Origin: Prevotella sp.
Lineage (GTDB): Bacteria; Bacteroidota; Bacteroidia; Bacteroidales; Bacteroidaceae
Assembly: GCA_020026195.1 (NCBI GenBank)
Contig: JAHHQW010000033.1
Location: forward strand, 1 to 26,934
Reading direction: 5' to 3'
Length of the DNA: 26,934 bases
Part shown: in pieces, positions 22,891-26,934 of the stretch
How the letters are laid out: the number at the start of each line of letters is the position of its first letter
How positions within the stretch are numbered: the stretch's first letter is position 1
Position numbers and translations under genes: made by a program
The notes under the pieces: generated by a model
Seen by the model: the letters and a program-made list of their open reading frames with translations, nothing else
Database searches by the model: none
What the model was told of the DNA's origin: nothing

Positions 22891-23312
22891 GCCTCTTCTT
22901 TTGCCTTGTAAGCCAATGCGTAGAAACGAATCTGCTTTATCATTGCCAACAGACCGTTGCTGCGTGTGGGACTGAGATGTTCCTTTAATCCAATCTTATC
23001 AATGAAGTAAAGTTCTGTTTCGGCAATCTCTGTAGGAGTATGTCCGCTGAGAACACGAACCAAGAGTGATATGATACCCTTTACGATAAGTGCATCGCTG
23101 TCGGCAGTAAGTATTATCTTACCGTCTACATAATCTGCCTGCACCCACACACGGCTCTGACATCCGTCAATAAGATTTGATTCGTTCTTATACTTGTCGT
23201 CGAGTACTTCAAGTTCGCTGCCCATGTCGATAAGCAGCTGATATTTGTCCATCCAGTCGGTAAGATCAGAAAATTCTTCAATTACCTCGTCTTGTATTTC
23301 GTTTATTGTCAT
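22887..23312 (-). CDS. sufE: Cysteine desulfuration protein SufE
   Basis: SufE takes sulfur from the cysteine desulfurase SufS and hands it to the SUF iron-sulfur assembly scaffold. The 141-residue protein has the family core, with the sulfur-accepting cysteine C51 in NLIDGCQSRVWVQ, and the later ADSDALIVKGIISLLVRVLSG, the region that contacts the desulfurase. It is the expected length. No other suf genes are in the window. It overlaps the upstream U32 gene by one base (TAATG) and the downstream methyltransferase by four, so the three form a coupled unit. This placement suggests sulfur or Fe-S supply to a neighbouring enzyme. Confidence 0.94.
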   Translation of the reverse strand: MTINEIQDEVIEEFSDLTDWMDKYQLLIDMGSELEVLDDKYKNESNLIDGCQSRVWVQADYVDGKIILTADSDALIVKGIISLLVRVLSGHTPTEIAETELYFIDKIGLKEHLSPTRSNGLLAMIKQIRFYALAYKAKEEA

Positions 23313-24565
23313 TATTCAAAGTTAGTTTTTTCTATCTTAAAGAACTTATCGTTGGGACGTACCTTGTCGGGTACTTTAATAGATATGCGCTGTCCCTTTT
23401 CTGCGCGGTCAACAGGATGATCGTTATACATTATCAGGTCGGCATCAAGATACATTGCACCTGTTGTCGGACCAGTGATAAGGAGTTTGTCGCCCTTGTC
23501 AAAATGTGTGGCATCAACCTTTATCTCAGCAACACCAAGTTTGCTGAAGTATTTCATTACCGGACCAACGTACACTTTCTTTTCTGTAGCGCAGCTTCCG
23601 TAATGTTTGTTCCACTCACCGAGTTTCTGTCCCTGGTAATATCCGTCCCAGAATCCACGGTTGAACACTGTCTTTAGGCGTTCGTCCCATGCATCTTTCT
23701 TTTCTTCTGTAAATGTTCCGTCAATTACACTCTGTATTGCCTCCTTGTAACAGCCTAATACGGTCTGCACATATTCGGCACCACGGGCACGACCTTCAAT
23801 CTTAAACACGCGTACACCCGACTTCATCATACGGTCAATAAAGCGTATTGTCTTAAGGTCCTTCGGAGACATTATGTATTTATTGTCTATCTCAAGTTCT
23901 GTACCTGTCTCAGCATCTGTCAGAATGTAAGAACGGCGGCATACCTGTATGCATTCTCCGCGGTTGGCACTGCGTCCGGCATTGTCAAGACTCATGTAAC
24001 ACTTTCCGCTCACAGCCATACAGAGAGCACCGTGACAGAACATCTCAATACGAATCTGCTTGCCCGAAGGTCCGCAGATGTTCTCTTCTACAATTGCCTT
24101 ATGTATCGCAGCCACCTGGTCCATGTTAAGCTCACGCGCAAGTACCACGACATCAGCAAACTGAGAATAAAATTTAAGTGCTTCGATGTTAGAGATATTA
24201 AGCTGGGTAGAGAGATGAACCTCCTGCCCTACCTTGTTACAATACTGCATTACTGCCACATCGCTGGCAATAACGGCAGAGATGTTTGCACTTTTAGCTG
24301 CATCAATAATGGTGTGCATCATATCGATGTCGCCATCATATATAATAGTATTAACAGTGAGGTACGACTTAATTCCATGCTCTGCACACGTTGCGGCAAT
24401 CTCTTTCAAATCGTCGATTGTAAACGTATTTGCAGAATGCGCCCTCATATTCAGCTGACCGATACCGAAGTATATTGAACCGGCACCAGCCTTTACGGCA
24501 GCCGCAAGACTCTCTCGCGATCCTACCGGAGCCATTATCTCAAAATCTTTTATATTGTATTCCAT
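23312..24565 (-). CDS. U32 family protein, TrhP/YegQ-like tRNA hydroxylation enzyme
   Basis: A 417-residue protein of the U32 family. Though named as peptidases, the TrhP (YegQ) and RlhA branches act in RNA hydroxylation; TrhP makes 5-hydroxyuridine at the tRNA wobble position using prephenate and needs an Fe-S cluster. The U32 signature is present in full: EMFCHGALCMAVSGKCYMS (174-192). Cysteines C177, C182, C189, C205 and C209 include the likely cluster ligands. The KIEGRARGAEYVQTV and GFWDGYY stretches align with YegQ. Length is slightly under the 453 residues of YegQ. The start at 24563-24565 keeps the first strand (FEIMAPVGS); the next Met (residue 11) would cut it. It heads the sufE-methyltransferase unit. 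The TrhP assignment over another U32 branch is moderately sure. Confidence 0.85.
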   Translation of the reverse strand: MEYNIKDFEIMAPVGSRESLAAAVKAGAGSIYFGIGQLNMRAHSANTFTIDDLKEIAATCAEHGIKSYLTVNTIIYDGDIDMMHTIIDAAKSANISAVIASDVAVMQYCNKVGQEVHLSTQLNISNIEALKFYSQFADVVVLARELNMDQVAAIHKAIVEENICGPSGKQIRIEMFCHGALCMAVSGKCYMSLDNAGRSANRGECIQVCRRSYILTDAETGTELEIDNKYIMSPKDLKTIRFIDRMMKSGVRVFKIEGRARGAEYVQTVLGCYKEAIQSVIDGTFTEEKKDAWDERLKTVFNRGFWDGYYQGQKLGEWNKHYGSCATEKKVYVGPVMKYFSKLGVAEIKVDATHFDKGDKLLITGPTTGAMYLDADLIMYNDHPVDRAEKGQRISIKVPDKVRPNDKFFKIEKTNFE

Positions 24566-24572
24566 TGCATTG

Positions 24573-24603
24573 CAAAATTAAACCATTTGAAACGTACTAC
24601 AAA
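24573..24603 (-). promoter_or_regulatory. Strong promoter for the U32-sufE-methyltransferase unit, near-leaderless
   Basis: On the - strand TTTG (24600-24603) and TAATTTTG (24573-24580) are 19 bases apart, an exact match to the Bacteroidota consensus. Only seven bases separate the -7 element from the ATG at 24565, so the transcript should have almost no 5' leader. Confidence 0.7.
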
Positions 24604-24674
24604 ATTTTTTGCTTTTTTTCTACATCTTATATGATTTAACAATTAAATGAAGACTTTGTGCCGAATACTAAAAA

Positions 24675-24705
24675 GCGATACCGGCAACTAAAGTACCGGC
24701 ATCGC
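24675..24705 (-). terminator. Terminator after the Omp28-like secreted protein gene
   Basis: GCGATACCGG (24675-24684) and CCGGCATCGC (24696-24705) pair over ten positions with one A-C mismatch and an 11-base loop. The - strand continues TTTTTAGTATT. It is 58 bases beyond the stop codon at 24764. Confidence 0.75.
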
Positions 24706-24763
24706 AATGGTTCATAATATATTTTAATTCTTCTTATATAGTAAAAGAATGGAACATTTTCCT

Positions 24764-26713
24764 TTACTTAATAATCTGCTTTACAACCTTATTATCAGGA
24801 TATTTTACAATTACAATACCTTTCTTAGGAGTTGATATTTTCTGTCCGTCTATCGTATAGTATTCTATTTTTGCATTTTCGTCAGCATTTATATTACTTA
24901 TAGATGTAGCAAACTTAACAGGCTTACGATCTGCATTTACTATCACACCTGTCTTTGTATTTATAAGCATTGCACATACAGAGAGATTGTTAATATTCTG
25001 AACAAGTTCGTTATTTGTAATATCGAATACGACATCATATTTCTGTTCTTCATTCTCTACGATAGGACTTGCAATACTGCCTTCTATACCATTATCAATA
25101 CCCTTACCATCAATAGGCACGTCATTATAGTATGTTTCTACAAAATCTGTAGAATTTATCCAGTCTACAAGCATTTCATCATATTCGAAATAACCTGTTC
25201 CCTTATAGTCTACAAGTTCATTTTTCTGCATCCACTCATCACCAGAACCACGAAGACTGTCAGCTACAAGCATTACTGCAACTGCATAATCATTTTCAGT
25301 CGAACTGAACATGAACTTTGTAGTAGATGTCACATTAATGTTGGAATTATCTTCACTTACAAGACCTTCGACCTTAATTTCAGCCTCTGAAACTGTAGTG
25401 TTGATAAAATCTTTCAACGTATTTACCAAAGCAAATTCGCTTACTTCACACGTTGTGAAATAAGGATGAATATTCAACATACTTCTGTTAATATGTGCTC
25501 CGGGGAACCAATCGTAAGTATACTTAAATTTATCGTATATACCACATTCCATAGGCTCACGACCTTGTTCCTGTACATCCACATGGAAAGCAAGCATTAC
25601 GGCATCATTTCCAAAATATTCTTTTGCTCTGTGACGAGCTACCTTACCGAATGGAGCTGCTCCGTTCTGGGTACTTGTCATTTCTTCGAATACAGGAACA
25701 TGTTTTACTTTATTTGAAATTATAACAACTTTTCCTGTTGATGTATTATTCAATTTGTTTTCAACACCATTTACTTTCGTTATCATAATGCTTACCTCAC
25801 GTACACCTGTAGACTCGCATACAAATGGGAAATTATATTCAAGTACGCCCTTCATAGGCTCAATTTCTTTTTCAAGAAATACTTCGGCCTCCTCATTAGC
25901 CACTCCGTCAGTTATTATGACATAGCTTAAACTTTTAATAGGCTTTCTTCCTTTATTGTAAACTTTTGCCTTAAGTTCTTTAACTTCATCTTTTACAAAT
26001 ACCTTCTGATCGAACGTGTTATCCATTTCAGCCACGTCACAACCTTCGTATTCACCAGTTGTAAGAACCTGAATTGCAAGATTTCCATAGTATGCATCAA
26101 CACAATCTGCAAAGCCAAGGCCAAAGTTAAGGAAGAATGCATTCTCTTCTGTAGGTATGTCACGATTTGTTACAACAATAGGCTCAACATCGTAAGACTC
26201 TACATTATCCTGTACAGCGAACGAATAACCAATATATATATCTTCATTTCCTTCAATCTTATAAGGTTCATTAAATCTTATTTCATTGATGGAATAACCA
26301 TTATCTTTTTCACTTACAGGCGAGAGACTCTCAATGCTTACATCCTGTACACAAATATCAGCATCTTCATACGACAAATCCAAAGGCTTTCGGGAGAGCC
26401 AAATCTTTACATCTGTTATGTTTTGAAGATTTCTGAACGGAAACTTTATACCCTGTATTGTAAGCCCCCTACCCATAGGTATCTTTATGGCACAGTCATA
26501 ATCCATCGGAAGCCATGGAAACTGAACACCAAAACCTATATACTGTAAGTTCTGATAATTTCCATCAAAATAACCCCTCCACTGTTCACCTTCTTTAAGT
26601 TCAATTTTACCAGTGGCAACAGAGCGCGTCTCTTTAACTGTTACGTTGTCAGCACTAACGTAAACGGTGCATAGCAATAGCAATGCAATTAAGGGTAATA
26701 AAATCTTTTTCAT
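24764..26713 (-). CDS. Secreted T9SS cargo with Omp28-like domain that lacks the usual CxxC
   Basis: A 649-residue exported protein. The signal peptide runs to about residue 20 (MKKILLPLIALLLLC..VSA). Residues 35-220 look like a beta-sandwich domain, 235-330 like an Ig/CARDB-type domain (VFVKDEVKELKAKVYNKGRK), and 335-485 resemble the Omp28-type thioredoxin-like domain (PVFEEMTSTQNGAAPFG, then AFHVDVQEQ and FPGAHINR). In typical members the first motif carries WCGxCP; here the two cysteine positions are N350 and A353. The last 45 residues (YYTIDGQKISTPKKGIVIVKY..VKQIIK) form a T9SS type A sorting domain. It should cross the outer membrane through SprA and be surface-attached or released. Its role is unknown. 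It stands alone, with its own terminator. Confidence 0.85.
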   Translation of the reverse strand: MKKILLPLIALLLLCTVYVSADNVTVKETRSVATGKIELKEGEQWRGYFDGNYQNLQYIGFGVQFPWLPMDYDCAIKIPMGRGLTIQGIKFPFRNLQNITDVKIWLSRKPLDLSYEDADICVQDVSIESLSPVSEKDNGYSINEIRFNEPYKIEGNEDIYIGYSFAVQDNVESYDVEPIVVTNRDIPTEENAFFLNFGLGFADCVDAYYGNLAIQVLTTGEYEGCDVAEMDNTFDQKVFVKDEVKELKAKVYNKGRKPIKSLSYVIITDGVANEEAEVFLEKEIEPMKGVLEYNFPFVCESTGVREVSIMITKVNGVENKLNNTSTGKVVIISNKVKHVPVFEEMTSTQNGAAPFGKVARHRAKEYFGNDAVMLAFHVDVQEQGREPMECGIYDKFKYTYDWFPGAHINRSMLNIHPYFTTCEVSEFALVNTLKDFINTTVSEAEIKVEGLVSEDNSNINVTSTTKFMFSSTENDYAVAVMLVADSLRGSGDEWMQKNELVDYKGTGYFEYDEMLVDWINSTDFVETYYNDVPIDGKGIDNGIEGSIASPIVENEEQKYDVVFDITNNELVQNINNLSVCAMLINTKTGVIVNADRKPVKFATSISNINADENAKIEYYTIDGQKISTPKKGIVIVKYPDNKVVKQIIK

Positions 26714-26782
26714 AATAATATTTATAATTATTTGATTACGTCCGTAAATATATGTATTTTAACTATCCATGTCAAGTTTTTG

Positions 26783-26790
26783 CAAAAATA
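26783..26790 (-). promoter_or_regulatory. Candidate -7 element for the Omp28-like gene
   Basis: The - strand reads TATTTTTG, matching TAnnTTTG, 70 bases before the start codon. No -33 TTTG is at the right spacing. The DNA around it (26714-26934) is very AT-rich, so a chance match is possible; nothing else was seen in that stretch. Confidence 0.3.
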
Positions 26791-26934
26791 TTGAATAGAA
26801 GAATATTATATTTAACTTATTTTTAAACGTATTGCAAACTATAAGTATCATTATATCTGTTTTTTATTTAAATACATCATATTTTTCACTATATATATGT
26901 AAATAAATTAAAAATAGCCTACTTACCATATTTA

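Noticed and set aside
26655..26713. Lipoprotein signal in the Omp28-like protein (Cys 15)
   Set aside because: The residues before the cysteine are LLL, lacking the small residue required at -1 of a lipobox; a normal signal peptide ending at VSA fits better.

Overview
The window is chromosomal DNA from a member of the Bacteroidota, most likely order Bacteroidales and probably Prevotella-like. Three things support this: the genes are typical of that phylum (SprA and PorQ of the type IX secretion system, T9SS; Bacteroidota-type RecO, TonB and GyrB); several genes are preceded by the phylum-specific promoter element TAnnTTTG; and one secreted protein ends in a T9SS sorting domain. The genus is an inference. 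No insertion sequence, prophage, CRISPR array or rRNA was seen.

Layout. (1) 1-1.4 kb: a possible gene end on the + strand, recO on the - strand, then tRNA-Glu and rpsT behind one near-perfect Bacteroidota promoter and closed by a strong terminator. (2) 1.5-4.7 kb: gyrB (+) faces a two-gene - strand unit, an uncharacterised 132-residue protein followed by the membrane protein TrhA/hemolysin III, with a shared terminator between them. (3) 4.8-7.9 kb: a tight - strand unit of TonB-like protein, short-chain polyprenyl diphosphate synthase and M20 peptidase. (4) 8.0-18.75 kb: a + strand unit porQ-cmk-ruvA-sprA-acid phosphatase, with small gaps or overlaps, a promoter element at its head and a terminator at its end. 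It mixes T9SS outer-membrane parts with housekeeping genes. (5) 18.8-20.0 kb: an unrecognised 205-residue protein, followed by a 538-base gene-free stretch with unusual structure: two long inverted repeats flanking a degenerate 22-bp direct-repeat array. (6) 20.0-24.6 kb: rnr (RNase R), then the overlapping unit U32 protein (TrhP-like)-sufE-trmH-type methyltransferase, all on the - strand. (7) 24.7-26.7 kb: a large secreted protein with an Omp28-like domain and a C-terminal T9SS sorting domain, then AT-rich DNA to the end.

How parts fit together: SprA is the outer-membrane translocon and PorQ part of the cell-surface attachment machinery of the T9SS; the protein at 24.8-26.7 kb looks like one of its cargoes. 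The U32-sufE-methyltransferase unit fits Fe-S supply plus tRNA modification. The most unusual non-coding signal is the 22-bp array at 19634-19787, several units of which have a dyad-symmetric core at the same position, so it looks like a row of protein-binding sites. Its function is unknown.
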